64,000 nucleotides of DNA from DASPHG01 sp963748315 (GTDB lineage Bacteria; Actinomycetota; Thermoleophilia; Solirubrobacterales; Thermoleophilaceae): positions 1-64,000 of the forward strand of contig CAVVIK010000010.1 of the NCBI GenBank assembly GCA_963748315.1. The letters run 5' to 3'. The translations under genes were made by a program, and so were the position numbers. This document shows, one piece after another, positions 8,487 through 19,902 of the stretch. How positions within the stretch are numbered: position 1 is the stretch's first letter; each line of letters opens with the position of its first letter. The notes beneath the pieces are model-generated. The model was not told the DNA's origin, ran no database searches, and worked only from the letters and a program-made list of their open reading frames with translations.

Positions 8487-9594
8487 GCAACAGGCCTTGC
8501 AGGCGCAGACGCACGACCCGATGCCGCTGCTGGGGATCGACCACCTCGAGCTGTGGGTGGGCAACGCCGCTCAGGCGGCGTACTTCCTGAGCAACGCCTT
8601 CGGGTTCAAGGAGGTCGCGTACTCCGGCCTCGAAACCGGCGCGCGCGAGTGTGTCTCGCATGTCCTCGAGCAGGGCCGAGTCCGGCTCGTCGTCACCGGG
8701 ACGCTCAACTCGGACCACCCGATTTCGGAGCACCACCGCCGCCACGGCGACGGCGTCAAGGTCGTCGCTCTGGCGGTTCCCGACGTCGACGTAGCCTTCC
8801 GCGAAGCCACTGCGCGCGGTGCCGACGCCATCGCGGAGCCGCAGACGCGCGAGGACGACTACGGCGAGGTCCGGCTTGCAGACATCGCCACGTATGGCGA
8901 GACGATCCACCGGTTCGTCGACCGCTCGGGCTACGGAGGCCCTTTCCTGCCGGGCTATCGCTCGGTCGAGCACGTCGTCGGCGACGGCGTCTTCACCGGC
9001 ATCGACCATGTCGTCGGCAACGTCCGGCTCGGCGAGATGGAGCGTTGGGTGAAGTTCTACGAGGACGTCTTCGGGATGACCGAGATGATCCACTTCTCCG
9101 ACGAGGAGATCTCGACCGAGTACTCCGCGCTCATGTCGAAGGTGGTCGCCGACGGCAAGGGCCGGATCAAGTTCCCGATCAACGAGCCGGCCGAGGGCAA
9201 GCGGAAGTCGCAGATCGACGAGTACCTCGAGTTCTACGAGGGGCCGGGCGTGCAGCACATCGCGCTCTCGACTCGCGACATCGTCGCGGCCGTCGCGGAG
9301 CTATCGGCGCGCGGGGTGCCGTTCCTGCGAACTCCCGACAGCTACTACGACGACGTGCCGGAGCGGATCGGCGAGATCGACGAGTCCCTCGAAGACCTCC
9401 GCAGGCTCGGCATCCTCGTCGACCGCGACGACGAGGGCTACCTGCTGCAGATCTTCACCAAGCCGATCGGCGATCGGCCGACCATTTTCTTCGAGATCAT
9501 CGAGCGGCACGGCGCGCGCGGCTTCGGCGAGGGCAACTTCAAGGCCCTCTTCGAAGCGATCGAGCGCGAGCAGGCCGCGAGGGGGAACCTCTGA
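8467..9594 (+). CDS. hpd: 4-hydroxyphenylpyruvate dioxygenase
   Basis: Converts 4-hydroxyphenylpyruvate to homogentisate; 375 residues, two VOC domains. Metal ligands are visible in the C-terminal domain: GIDHVVGNV, GVQHIALST and FFEIIERHG. The C-terminal FTKPIGDRPTIFFEI block is characteristic of true HPPD rather than hydroxymandelate synthase. The GTG start at 8467 overlaps the phhA end by 20 bp, and the TGA overlaps the hmgA ATG, so translation is coupled. An aminotransferase for Tyr is not in the window. Confidence 0.95.
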   Translation: MSTSLAEQQALQAQTHDPMPLLGIDHLELWVGNAAQAAYFLSNAFGFKEVAYSGLETGARECVSHVLEQGRVRLVVTGTLNSDHPISEHHRRHGDGVKVVALAVPDVDVAFREATARGADAIAEPQTREDDYGEVRLADIATYGETIHRFVDRSGYGGPFLPGYRSVEHVVGDGVFTGIDHVVGNVRLGEMERWVKFYEDVFGMTEMIHFSDEEISTEYSALMSKVVADGKGRIKFPINEPAEGKRKSQIDEYLEFYEGPGVQHIALSTRDIVAAVAELSARGVPFLRTPDSYYDDVPERIGEIDESLEDLRRLGILVDRDDEGYLLQIFTKPIGDRPTIFFEIIERHGARGFGEGNFKALFEAIEREQAARGNL

Positions 9595-10764
9595 TGCGCT
9601 ACGTGTCCATGGGCCGCCTGCCCGCCAAGCGCCATACCCAGTTCCGCGAGAACGGGACGCTGCTGAGCGAGGAGGTGATGGGCTACGAGGGCTTCTCGGG
9701 CAACGAGTCGATCCTGTACCACCTGCACTCGCCTTGCCGGGTCGCCGAGGTCGGCGACTTCGAGCCGATCGAGCTCGAGGAGTGGGTGCCGGACGCGCAC
9801 GTCCACCGGCTGACCGACACCGTCCCGCTCGCTCCCGAAGGCGATCCGATCTTCGGCCGCAAGGTCCTGATGTTCAACACGGACGTGGAGATGGGCATCT
9901 GCAAGCCCATCCACGACGCGGATTGCTTCTACCGCAACGGCGAGGGCGACGAGGTCCTGTTCGTGCACGAAGGCTCGGGCGAGCTCGAGACCGTCTTTGG
10001 CCGGCTCCCATTTCACGCGCACGACTACGTCGTCATCCCGCGCGGGACGACGTACCGAGTCGTGCTCGGAGACGGCCCGCACACCTGGCTCACGTTCCAC
10101 ACGCCGGGCGAGATAGAGACGCCCAACCGCTACCGCAACCGCTACGGGCAGCTCACCGAGGCCGCGCCGTTCTCGCAGCGCGACTTCCACCCGCCGGCGG
10201 AGCTCGAGACGCACTCGGAGCGCGGCGACCACGAGCTGGTCGTGCGTGCGCGCGGCGGCTACCAGCACTTCACCTTGGACTACCACCCGTTCGACGTGGT
10301 CGGCTGGGACGGCTACGTCTACCCGTACACGTTCAACATCCACGACTTCGAGCCGAAGGCCGGGCGCATCCACCAGCCGCCGCCGGTGCACCAGACCTTC
10401 CAGGGCCCGAACTTCGTGATCTGCTCGTTCTGCCCGCGCGAGCTCGACTGGGATCCCGAGGCGGTGCCGATCCCGTACGTGCACTCGAACCTCCAGTCCG
10501 AGGAGGTCATCTATTACGTCGACGGGCAGTTCGGCTCGCGCAAGGGCGTCGGAGTCGGGGCGATCACGCTTGCACCCGAGCGGCCTGCCGCACGGTCCGC
10601 AGCCGGGCGTCGTCGAGAAGATGCTCGGCAAGCGCCGCACCGACGAGCTCGCGGTGATGTGCGACACGTTCAAGCCGCTCAAGCTGACGCGGCTCGCACG
10701 CGAGCTCGATGACCCGTCATACGCATTGAGCTGGCACACGCCGCTCCAGAAGGCGGAGGCCTGA
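9594..10764 (+). CDS. hmgA: Homogentisate 1,2-dioxygenase (apparent +1 frameshift near 10571)
   Basis: A non-heme iron enzyme that opens the homogentisate ring to maleylacetoacetate. The cupin body (TDVEMGICKP, DEVLFVHEGSGEL, HDYVVIPRGTTYRV) and C-terminal PPPVHQTFQG are typical. The frame breaks after VGVGAITL: removing one G (ACG CTT [G] CAC CCG) restores HPSGLPHGPQPGVVEKMLG and continues to the TGA at 10762. With the correction the protein is about 389 residues, normal for the bacterial family. Without it the product ends in a meaningless Arg/Ala tail at 10712. Confidence 0.9.
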
Positions 10765-11729
10765 CCTTCTTCGGATGGGGAACGGTTCGGCAGGGAGGCG
10801 GAGAGCCTGCGCCCGCCGCGCGAATAGGCGACGAGGTCGTCCTGCTCGGCGACGTCGTTCCGGACATCCGCTCCCTGATCGAAGCGGGCCCGGCACGATG
10901 GCGCGAGGTGCGCGAACACGCTCACGACGCGCCCAGCAGGCTGCCGGTAACCGAGTGCGAGGCACTGCTGCCGGTTGCGCCGCGCGACTACGTCGACTTC
11001 TACGCGTCGCTGGAGCACGCGACGAACGTCGGGCGCATGTTCCGCCCGGACGCACCGCTCGAGCCGAACTGGCGCCATCTGCCGGTCGGGTACCACGGCC
11101 GTGCGTCCGGCGTCGTCGTGTCGGGAACCCCGGTCACTCGCCCGCAGGGCCAGCTGGGCGAGGGCCGATTCGGCCCGACCGAAGCCCTCGACTACGAATG
11201 CGAGCTCGGGCTCGTGACCGATGCCGAGGCGCGCATCTTCGGCGTCGTTCTCCTTAACGACTGGAGCGCGCGCGACATCCAGGCCTGGGAGTACCGGCCG
11301 CTGGGCCCGTTCCTCGGCAAGGCATTCGCCACGTCGATCTCGCCCTGGATCGTTCCGTGGGAGGACTTGCCCAAAGCACCGCCGCGGCCGCAGGACCCCG
11401 CGCCGCTCTCGTATCTCGCACGTGCGAGGGGCGAGGCGCTCGACCTCGAGCTCGAGGTCGTCGTCAACGGCGAGGTCCTCACGTCCACGAACTCACGCCA
11501 TCTCTATTGGACGCCGGGACAGATGCTGGCGCATGTGACCTCGGGCGGTGCGTGCCTGACAGCGGGCGATCTGTTCGGAACCGGGACGATCTCCGGCGGC
11601 GAGCCGGGCAGCGAGGGGTGTCTCCTCGAACGATTTCGGGGCGAGCGATGGCTCGAAGACGGTGACGAGGTGGTGCTTCGATCGCCGAATTTGGGCGAAT
11701 GTGCCGGGCGCGTCTTGACTGCCCGTTAA
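10761..11729 (+). CDS. fah: Fumarylacetoacetase / FAA hydrolase family protein
   Basis: Last step of the homogentisate route, giving fumarate and acetoacetate. Core motifs: YHGRASGVVVSG, DYECELGLV (metal-binding Glu), LNDWSARDIQAWEY, and GTISGGEPGSEGCLLE. The conserved N-terminal TFFGWGTVRQGG and ARIGDEVVLL lie upstream of the first ATG/GTG/TTG in frame (GTG 10908). The best start is therefore CTG at 10761, overlapping the hmgA stop as CTGA; a sequence error here is possible. No maleylacetoacetate isomerase gene is nearby. Confidence 0.85.
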   Translation: MTFFGWGTVRQGGGEPAPAARIGDEVVLLGDVVPDIRSLIEAGPARWREVREHAHDAPSRLPVTECEALLPVAPRDYVDFYASLEHATNVGRMFRPDAPLEPNWRHLPVGYHGRASGVVVSGTPVTRPQGQLGEGRFGPTEALDYECELGLVTDAEARIFGVVLLNDWSARDIQAWEYRPLGPFLGKAFATSISPWIVPWEDLPKAPPRPQDPAPLSYLARARGEALDLELEVVVNGEVLTSTNSRHLYWTPGQMLAHVTSGGACLTAGDLFGTGTISGGEPGSEGCLLERFRGERWLEDGDEVVLRSPNLGECAGRVLTAR

Positions 11730-11779
11730 CTCCGGGTTTTCACCGATTGGAAGCCGAAATTCGAGGGTAAGCCCGTTGC

Positions 11780-11785
11780 TAGACT
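11780..11785 (+). promoter_or_regulatory. Extended -10 box (TTGCTAGACT) upstream of clpC
   Basis: TAGACT preceded by TG-N resembles an extended -10 element. The 178-bp gap 11730-11907 between fah and clpC holds this box and a leader of about 115 nt ending with AGAAGGA before the ATG. No CtsR-type operator or CIRCE element was recognised. Confidence 0.4.
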
Positions 11786-11907
11786 GGCCTCCCGGCTCGG
11801 CGACGGGCGAAGGGGGGTTGTCTCGGACGGCGAATCTGCCGAAAGAGGCACTAGACCTTCCGGCTCCCAAGTAGGGTCGGTAGTCCCCGAGAAGAAGGAT
11901 CCGCACG

Positions 11908-14539
<2,632 letters not shown>

Positions 14540-14566
14540 CTCCGCGAGCATCCTGCTCGCGTCCTG

Positions 14567-14816
14567 ATGGAAACCTCGCCTTCCGGTCTCGGAGAACCGC
14601 CTGTCGAGATCAAGGTCCGCCACAACGGTCCCTACAAGGTGACCGGGCCGATCCGCCTGATCGACGCCGACGGCAACGAGTACGAGATCCCGAAGGGCGA
14701 GTCGATCGTGCTGTGCCGCTGCGGCGGCTCGAAGACGAAGCCGTTCTGCGACAAGACGCACTCGCAGATCGGGTTCGAGGCCGCCGAGCGCGCGGTGGCC
14801 GGACGCCGGGGACTAG
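14567..14816 (+). CDS. CDGSH iron-sulfur domain protein (apparent +1 frameshift near 14802)
   Basis: A small protein with a CDGSH-type 2Fe-2S motif, CRCGGSKTKPFCDKTHSQIGF (first 20 residues CRCGG to IG): three Cys and one His ligand are present. Family members are redox or Fe-S transfer proteins; the substrate here is unknown. In the uninterrupted frame it would run to 14890 and overlap radA by 44 bp with low-complexity sequence. Dropping one G near 14802 gives the ending AAERAVADAGD and a TAG at 14814-14816, about 82 residues, leaving a clean gap to radA. Confidence 0.8.
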
Positions 14817-14834
14817 GCCGTCCACCACCCGGCT

Positions 14835-14840
14835 TAACGT
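14835..14840 (+). promoter_or_regulatory. Putative -10 box of radA (leaderless type)
   Basis: TAACGT followed by 6 nt and the radA ATG, with no Shine-Dalgarno between. Confidence 0.45.
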
Positions 14841-14846
14841 GGGCGG

Positions 14847-16175
14847 ATGCCTTCGCGCACCGTCTTCACGTGCTCTTCCTGCGGGAGTGAGAGCCCGAAG
14901 TGGCACGGTCGCTGCCCGGGTTGCGGCGACTGGAACACGCTCGTGGAGGAGAGGCCGGTAGCGACGAAGCGGCGGGCGGCTCCGCGCGCGGCGCCCGTGC
15001 GGCTCGCCGACGTCGAGGCGCCCGCGCTGGCCCGTTTCCCGACCGGGATCGGCGAGCTCGACAGAGTGCTCGGCGGCGGGGTCGTTCCCGGGTCGCTCGT
15101 GCTGATCGGCGGCTCGCCGGGGATCGGCAAGTCCACCCTCACCGCCTCCGCGCTCGGCAATCTCGCGTCGCAGCGCAAGGTCCTCTACGTCACCGGCGAG
15201 GAGTCGCCGGCGCAGGTCAAGCTGCGTGCCGAGCGGCTCGGGCCGGCCGCGCTCAACGTCCCGATCGTCGCGGAAACCGACCTCGACGCGGTGATCGCGA
15301 CGATCGAGGCGGAGCAGCCCGACGTCTGCGTGATCGACTCGGTTCAGACCCTCTATGCGCCCGACCTGAGCGGCGCGCCCGGCTCGGTCGGCCAGGTGCG
15401 CGAGGTGGCCGGCAGGCTGATGCGGGTGGCCAAGGAGCGGAACGTGGCGACCGTGCTCGTCGGCCACGTGACGAAGGAGGGGTCGCTGGCGGGGCCGCGC
15501 GTCCTCGAGCACCTCGTGGACTGCGTCCTGCAGTTCGAGGGCGAGCGCGAGCGGACGTACCGGACCCTCCGGGCGCTCAAGAACCGCTTCGGCTCGACGA
15601 ACGAGGTCGGCGTCTTCGAGATGCGCGGCGACGGGCTCGCCGAGGTGACGGACGCGTCCGCGCGCTTCGTCGCGGAGGCCACGCGCGCGCCGGGATCGGT
15701 CGTGCTGGCGGCGATGGAGGGGACGCGTCCGATGCTGGTCGAGGTACAGGCGCTCGTAGCGCCCACAGAGCTCGTGCCGCCGCGCCGGGTCGCGAACGGG
15801 GTCGACCGCAACCGGCTCGCGCTCATCCTCGCCGTGCTCTCGCGCCACGGCGGTCTGGCCCTCGGCTCGAGTGACGTCTTCGTCTCGCTCGCCGGCGGCG
15901 TTCGGGTCGACGAGCCCGGTGCCGACCTGGCGATCGCGCTGGCGCTCGCCAGCGCCGCGAAGGGCATGCCGCTCGGCTCAGACCGGCCGGTCGCGGCGTT
16001 CGGCGAGATCGGCCTGACGGGCGAATTGCGCCCGGTCGCGCACCACGAGCGGCGCGTGACCGAGGCCGAGAAGTTCGGCCTCGCACCCGTGCTGGCGCCC
16101 ACCGACGGCGTGACGACGCTCCACCAGGCGCTCAGGCGCGCGCTCGCCGCCCCCGCGTCCGCTCAGGCGGCGTAG
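14847..16175 (+). CDS. radA: DNA repair protein RadA/Sms
   Basis: A RecA-like helicase that drives branch migration during recombinational repair; 442 residues. The N-terminal zinc finger (CSSCGSESPKWHGRCPGCGD) is followed by a RecA-type ATPase with Walker A GGSPGIGKST and Walker B VCVIDSV, the RadA-specific LKNRFGSTNEVGVFEM, and a C-terminal Lon-like domain (VDEPGADLAIALALASA, GEIGLTGELRPV). The ATG at 14847 keeps the zinc finger intact. Followed by disA, a common pairing. Confidence 0.96.
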   Translation: MPSRTVFTCSSCGSESPKWHGRCPGCGDWNTLVEERPVATKRRAAPRAAPVRLADVEAPALARFPTGIGELDRVLGGGVVPGSLVLIGGSPGIGKSTLTASALGNLASQRKVLYVTGEESPAQVKLRAERLGPAALNVPIVAETDLDAVIATIEAEQPDVCVIDSVQTLYAPDLSGAPGSVGQVREVAGRLMRVAKERNVATVLVGHVTKEGSLAGPRVLEHLVDCVLQFEGERERTYRTLRALKNRFGSTNEVGVFEMRGDGLAEVTDASARFVAEATRAPGSVVLAAMEGTRPMLVEVQALVAPTELVPPRRVANGVDRNRLALILAVLSRHGGLALGSSDVFVSLAGGVRVDEPGADLAIALALASAAKGMPLGSDRPVAAFGEIGLTGELRPVAHHERRVTEAEKFGLAPVLAPTDGVTTLHQALRRALAAPASAQAA

Positions 16176-16230
16176 TTCGAGAAACGGCGCAATAGAGCCA
16201 AAAACCGCTGGAAACTCGCAGCCTTTTCCC

Positions 16231-16236
16231 TACAAT
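16231..16236 (+). promoter_or_regulatory. Putative -10 box of disA
   Basis: TACAAT (five of six to consensus) lies 7 nt before an in-frame GTG at 16244. The annotated-looking ATG at 16235 overlaps the hexamer itself, so it would lie upstream of the expected transcription start. Confidence 0.55.
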
Positions 16237-16243
16237 GGGTTCG

Positions 16244-17353
16244 GTGCAGCACGCCGGGGACGAGGTCTCAGAACTCGAGAATCGACAAGAGCCCCGGCTT
16301 GTAAGGGCGCTCGAAATGGTCGCGCCCGGCACCGCGGTACGGGAGGGGATCGACGCGATCGTCCAAGCGCGGCTCGGCGCGCTGATCTGCATCGGCGACG
16401 ACTCCGAGCTCTCGTTCCTCTACTCGGGCGGCATCAAGATCGAGATGGACTACACGCCGGCCGTGCTCTACCAGCTGTCGAAGATGGACGGCGCGATCAT
16501 CCTCAACTCGAACACGACGAGGATCTCGTGGGCGAATGTCCAGCTGATGCCGGACCCGACGATCCTTTCGGTCGAGACCGGGACCCGCCACCGCACGGCC
16601 GAGCGCGTGTCGAAGCAGACCGATTCGCTGGTGATCGCGGTCTCAGCCAGCCGCGACGTCGTGTCGCTGTACCTGGACGGGGCGAAGTACATCTTGGAAG
16701 ACATCCCGGTCGTGCTCGCGAAGGCCAACCAGGCACTCGCGACCCTCGACAAGTACCGCAGCCGGCTCGACCAGGTGTCGACGCGGCTGACGGCGCTCGA
16801 GTTCGAGGGCGGCGTGACGCTGCACGACGTCCTGACCGTCCTCCAACGCTCGGAGCTCGTGACGCGTATGGCGGTCGAGATCGAGCGCTACATCGTGGAG
16901 CTCGGCACCGAGGGGCGGCTGATCGAGATGCAGCTGGAGGAGACGATGGTCGGGGTCGCGGCCGCCAAGGCGGCGCTCGTGCACGACTACCTGGCCGACT
17001 ACTCGGAGGAGAGCTTCGCGCTGGTCGTCGACTCGCTGGCGCGCCTCCCGCACCAGGACCTGCTCGACTTCGGGCGGCTCGCCGAGCTGCTCGGCTACGA
17101 GCGCAAGCTCAACACACTTGACCACCCGGTCTCCCCGAGGGGCTACCGCATCCTCGGGGCGATTCCCCGCATCCCGAAGCTCGTCGTCCAGGCGATCGTG
17201 CGGGAATTCGGCGGGCTGGACGAGATCCTCGCCGCCACGGATTCGGAGCTCGAAGCCGTCGAGGGAGTCGGGGAGATGCGGGCGAAGGAGATCCGCGAGG
17301 GCCTCCGCCGGCTACAGGAGATCAACCTCGTGGATCGATATCTGCAAACCTGA
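16244..17353 (+). CDS. disA: DNA integrity scanning protein DisA, diadenylate cyclase
   Basis: Makes c-di-AMP from two ATP and scans DNA for damage. The DAC domain shows the diagnostic DGA (SKMDGAIILN) and RHR (GTRHRTAERVSKQ) motifs. A helical linker and a C-terminal helix-hairpin-helix domain follow (RIPKLVVQAIVREFGGLDEIL, about residues 305-365; ends with GVGEMRAKEIREGL). About 369 residues from GTG 16244, normal length. ATG at 16235 adds three residues but overlaps the likely -10 box, so the GTG is preferred. A c-di-AMP riboswitch lies at 60.0 kb in the same window. Confidence 0.95.
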   Translation: MQHAGDEVSELENRQEPRLVRALEMVAPGTAVREGIDAIVQARLGALICIGDDSELSFLYSGGIKIEMDYTPAVLYQLSKMDGAIILNSNTTRISWANVQLMPDPTILSVETGTRHRTAERVSKQTDSLVIAVSASRDVVSLYLDGAKYILEDIPVVLAKANQALATLDKYRSRLDQVSTRLTALEFEGGVTLHDVLTVLQRSELVTRMAVEIERYIVELGTEGRLIEMQLEETMVGVAAAKAALVHDYLADYSEESFALVVDSLARLPHQDLLDFGRLAELLGYERKLNTLDHPVSPRGYRILGAIPRIPKLVVQAIVREFGGLDEILAATDSELEAVEGVGEMRAKEIREGLRRLQEINLVDRYLQT

Positions 17354-17385
17354 TTGGGCGCGCCGGAAGCGCCGACTGCCATAAC

Positions 17386-17399
17386 AGGAGGAAACCATC
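17386..17399 (+). promoter_or_regulatory. Strong Shine-Dalgarno AGGAGG pointing at an in-frame ATC, carD
   Basis: AGGAGG at 17386-17391 is 5 nt from ATC (17397) but 17 nt from the first conventional start, TTG 17409. Both are in the carD frame with no stop between. Spacing favours initiation at AUC, or a sequence error in an ATG. Confidence 0.45.
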
Positions 17400-17978
17400 A
17401 GCCCGACTTTGGAGAAGAACGCAGCAGGGGAAGACCTCGAGATCACCCGAGAGACGCCGCACATCGAGTACGAGGTCGGCGACTTCGTGGTGTACCCCCA
17501 TCATGGGGCCGGGAAGGTCTTGAAGAAGGAGATGAAGGAAATGATCGGTGAGAAGCGGGAGTACCTCACCATCAAGATCCTCCACAACGACATGACGGTC
17601 ATGGTCCCGACCGAGAACGCCGGCGTGGCAGGGCTGCGGCGCGTCATCGACGAGGAGGCCGTGGAGAAGGTTCTCGGCGTCCTGCGCGATGACGTCAGCC
17701 AGATGCCGAAGAACTGGAACCGGCGCTTCAAGCACAACCGGGACAAGATCAAGACCGGCGACGTCTTCGAGCTCGCCGAGGTCGTCCGCAACCTCGCGAT
17801 CCGCGAGTCGGACAAGGGCCTCTCGACCGGCGAGAAGCAGATGTACACCCGCGCCAAGAAGATCCTCGCGTCCGAGCTGATGTACGCGCTCGAGATGGAG
17901 GAGGACGAGGCGGAGGAGCACCTCGACAAGCTGATCGAGGACGCCCACGCCGAGCGGACGGGCGCGGTGGCCGGCTAG
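17397..17978 (+). CDS. carD: CarD-family transcription factor
   Basis: CarD binds RNA polymerase beta through its N-terminal Tudor-like domain and stabilises open complexes, mostly at rRNA and housekeeping promoters. The RNAP-interaction domain (EVGDFVVYPHHGAGKV) spans about residues 20-75; the helical DNA-binding domain with the conserved Trp (QMPKNWNRRFK) follows, ending in an acidic helix. The conventional start is TTG 17409 (189 residues); ribosome-site spacing suggests ATC 17397, adding four residues. It precedes ispD by 19 nt, a very common actinobacterial order. Confidence 0.93.
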   Translation: MSPTLEKNAAGEDLEITRETPHIEYEVGDFVVYPHHGAGKVLKKEMKEMIGEKREYLTIKILHNDMTVMVPTENAGVAGLRRVIDEEAVEKVLGVLRDDVSQMPKNWNRRFKHNRDKIKTGDVFELAEVVRNLAIRESDKGLSTGEKQMYTRAKKILASELMYALEMEEDEAEEHLDKLIEDAHAERTGAVAG

Positions 17979-17997
17979 CCGGTAGCGAGAAGGTCAT

Positions 17998-18609
17998 ATG
18001 TCCGTCGTCGGGATCGTTCCCGCCGCCGGAGCAGGCGAACGCCTTGGTGCCGATGTGCCCAAGGCGTTCGCCGTTCTCGGGGGCCGTCCGATGGTCGAGT
18101 GGAGCCTCGAGGTGCTCCGCCAGGTCTGTGACCGGGTGGTCGTCGCCGTCCCGCCCGACCGTGTCGAGCCGCCCGACTTCGTGGCCGGCGGGGCGACCCG
18201 CTCGGAGTCCGTCCGGAACGCGCTCGCCGCAGCACCGGAGGCATCGGTGGCCGTCGTCCACGACGCCGCGCGCCCGCTGGTGACCGTCGAGCTCGTCCGC
18301 CGCTGCGTGGACGCGCTGGAGGAGGGCTACGACGGCGTGATTGCGGCCATCCCTGTGACGGACACGGTCAAGGAGGTCGAGCACGGCGACATCGTGCGCA
18401 CGCCCGACCGCGGCCGCCTATGGGCGGCGCAGACCCCGCAGGTGTTCCGCGCGGAGGCTCTCCGAAGCGCCACGGGTGAGGCCACCGACGACGCTTCGCT
18501 CGTCGAGGCGATGGGCGGCAAGGTCCGCGTCATCGAGGGGATGCGGGAGAACTTCAAGGTCACGACCCCGCTGGACGCCCGCGTGGCGGAGATGCTCCTT
18601 GCTGACTGA
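17998..18609 (+). CDS. ispD: 2-C-methyl-D-erythritol 4-phosphate cytidylyltransferase
   Basis: MEP-pathway enzyme joining CTP and MEP. The 203 residues are slightly short but complete: the nucleotide-binding PAAGAGERLGADVPKAF, HDAARPLVT, PVTDTVKEV and the C-terminal GMRENFKVTTPLD. It has AGAAGGT before the ATG and lies in carD-ispD-PHP-ispF-cysS-rlmB; the next gene starts inside its last codons. Confidence 0.95.
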   Translation: MSVVGIVPAAGAGERLGADVPKAFAVLGGRPMVEWSLEVLRQVCDRVVVAVPPDRVEPPDFVAGGATRSESVRNALAAAPEASVAVVHDAARPLVTVELVRRCVDALEEGYDGVIAAIPVTDTVKEVEHGDIVRTPDRGRLWAAQTPQVFRAEALRSATGEATDDASLVEAMGGKVRVIEGMRENFKVTTPLDARVAEMLLAD

Positions 18610-19420
18610 CTACCACCTGCACTTGCGCCCGGACGAGGACGGCACGCCGCCGTCGAGCTACTTCACCGAGGCGAACGTCGAGCGCTACCGCGAGGCCGCA
18701 TCCGAGCACGGCATCCAGGAGCTCGGGGTGGCCGAGCACGTCCACCGATTCAGCCGCGCGCTGGATGTGTGGCAGCACCCGTTCTGGAAGCGCTGGGCCG
18801 TGGACGATCTCGACGAGTACGTCGAGTTCGCACGCGAGAGCGGCCTGCGGCTCGGCATCGAGGCCGACTACGTCCCGGGCCGCGAGGACCGCATGGCGAC
18901 GCTGCTGGACGAGCACGAGTGGGACTACGTCGTCGGCTCCGTGCACTTCATCCGCGACGATGCGGTCGACATGCGTGGGGAGTGGGACGTCTGGCGGACC
19001 GCCGGCGATCCCGACAAGGTGTGGAACGCCTACTTCGAGGCGCTCGGCGAGGCCGCCCGGACCGGCATGTTCGACGTGCTCGCCCATCCCGACCTCGTCA
19101 AGGTGTGGGGCGACCGCGTCCCGGACGGCGACCTGCGCCGCTTCTACGATCGCGCGATGGACGGCATCGCGGAGTCGGACGTCGCGATCGAGGTCTCCAC
19201 CGCGGGGCTGCGCAAGCCCGTCGGCGAGCTGTACCCCGCGCGTCCGTTCCTCGAGATGTGCCTCGAAGCCGGCCGCCCGGTTGCGCTGTCGTCGGACGCG
19301 CACCTGCCGGAGCAGGTGGGATTCGAGTACGAGCGCGCCGTCGAGTGGCTCGCCGGCGTCGGCGTCGGCGAGCTCGCCGTATTCGAGCGGCGCGATCGCC
19401 GGCTGGAGCCGATCGGATGA
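18599..19420 (+). CDS. PHP-domain phosphoesterase (histidinol-phosphatase-like)
   Basis: A 273-residue PHP metallohydrolase, starting at TTG 18599 inside the ispD end. Metal ligands: TDYHLHLRPD, GVAEHVHRF, IEADYVPG, GSVHFI, VLAHPDLV and ALSSDAHLPE. The closest known activity is histidinol-phosphate phosphatase of the HisK type, but it sits between ispD and ispF away from any his gene, so the substrate is open. It overlaps both neighbours by a few bases, so it is co-translated with the MEP genes. Confidence 0.85.
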   Translation: MLTDYHLHLRPDEDGTPPSSYFTEANVERYREAASEHGIQELGVAEHVHRFSRALDVWQHPFWKRWAVDDLDEYVEFARESGLRLGIEADYVPGREDRMATLLDEHEWDYVVGSVHFIRDDAVDMRGEWDVWRTAGDPDKVWNAYFEALGEAARTGMFDVLAHPDLVKVWGDRVPDGDLRRFYDRAMDGIAESDVAIEVSTAGLRKPVGELYPARPFLEMCLEAGRPVALSSDAHLPEQVGFEYERAVEWLAGVGVGELAVFERRDRRLEPIG

Positions 19421-19902
19421 GCGACCGCTCGGGCATCGGGTTCGACTCGCACCGGCTGGAGGCCGGCCGCCGGCTCGTCCTCGGAGGCATCGAGATCGAG
19501 GACGCGGAGAAGGGGCTCGCGGGCCACTCCGACGCCGACGTGCTGACGCACGCGATCATCGACGCTCTGCTCGGCGCGGCGGGCCTCGGCGACATCGGCC
19601 AGCATTTTCCGGACGAAGACGACGCCTGGAAGGGTGCGGACAGCATGCACCTCTTGAGCGACGTCTGCACCTTCCTCGAGGACCACGGCTGGACGGTGCG
19701 CCACGTCGACTGCACGCTCATCTGCGAGGCGCCCAGGATGGCCCCCCACAGGGACGACATCCGTCGCTCGCTCGCACGCTGCATCGGCCTCAAGCCGATC
19801 GACGTGAACGTCAAGTTCACGACGAACGAGGGCATGGGCTTCGTCGGCCGGGGCGAGGGCATGGCGGCGCTCGCGGTCGCCAGCGTGGAGCGCGCGGATT
19901 GA
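19417..19902 (+). CDS. ispF: 2-C-methyl-D-erythritol 2,4-cyclodiphosphate synthase
   Basis: MEP-pathway cyclase; 161 residues, standard length. Zn ligands and active-site motifs: IGFDSHRLEAG, GHSDADVLTHAIIDALLGA, DIGQHFPD and NEGMGFVGRGEGMAA. The ATG at 19417 overlaps the previous TGA (ATGA), and its own TGA overlaps the cysS TTG. IspD and IspF act on either side of IspE, which is not in the window. Confidence 0.96.
   Translation: MSDRSGIGFDSHRLEAGRRLVLGGIEIEDAEKGLAGHSDADVLTHAIIDALLGAAGLGDIGQHFPDEDDAWKGADSMHLLSDVCTFLEDHGWTVRHVDCTLICEAPRMAPHRDDIRRSLARCIGLKPIDVNVKFTTNEGMGFVGRGEGMAALAVASVERAD

Noticed and set aside
8553..10712. 719-residue frame covering hpd in another frame and hmgA
   Set aside because: The first 350 residues are an Arg/Ala/Pro shadow of hpd; only the part from 9594 is the homogentisate dioxygenase.
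10775..11257. 160-residue frame starting at ATG 10775
   Set aside because: It is a shadow of fumarylacetoacetase in the wrong frame, rich in Arg and Gly.
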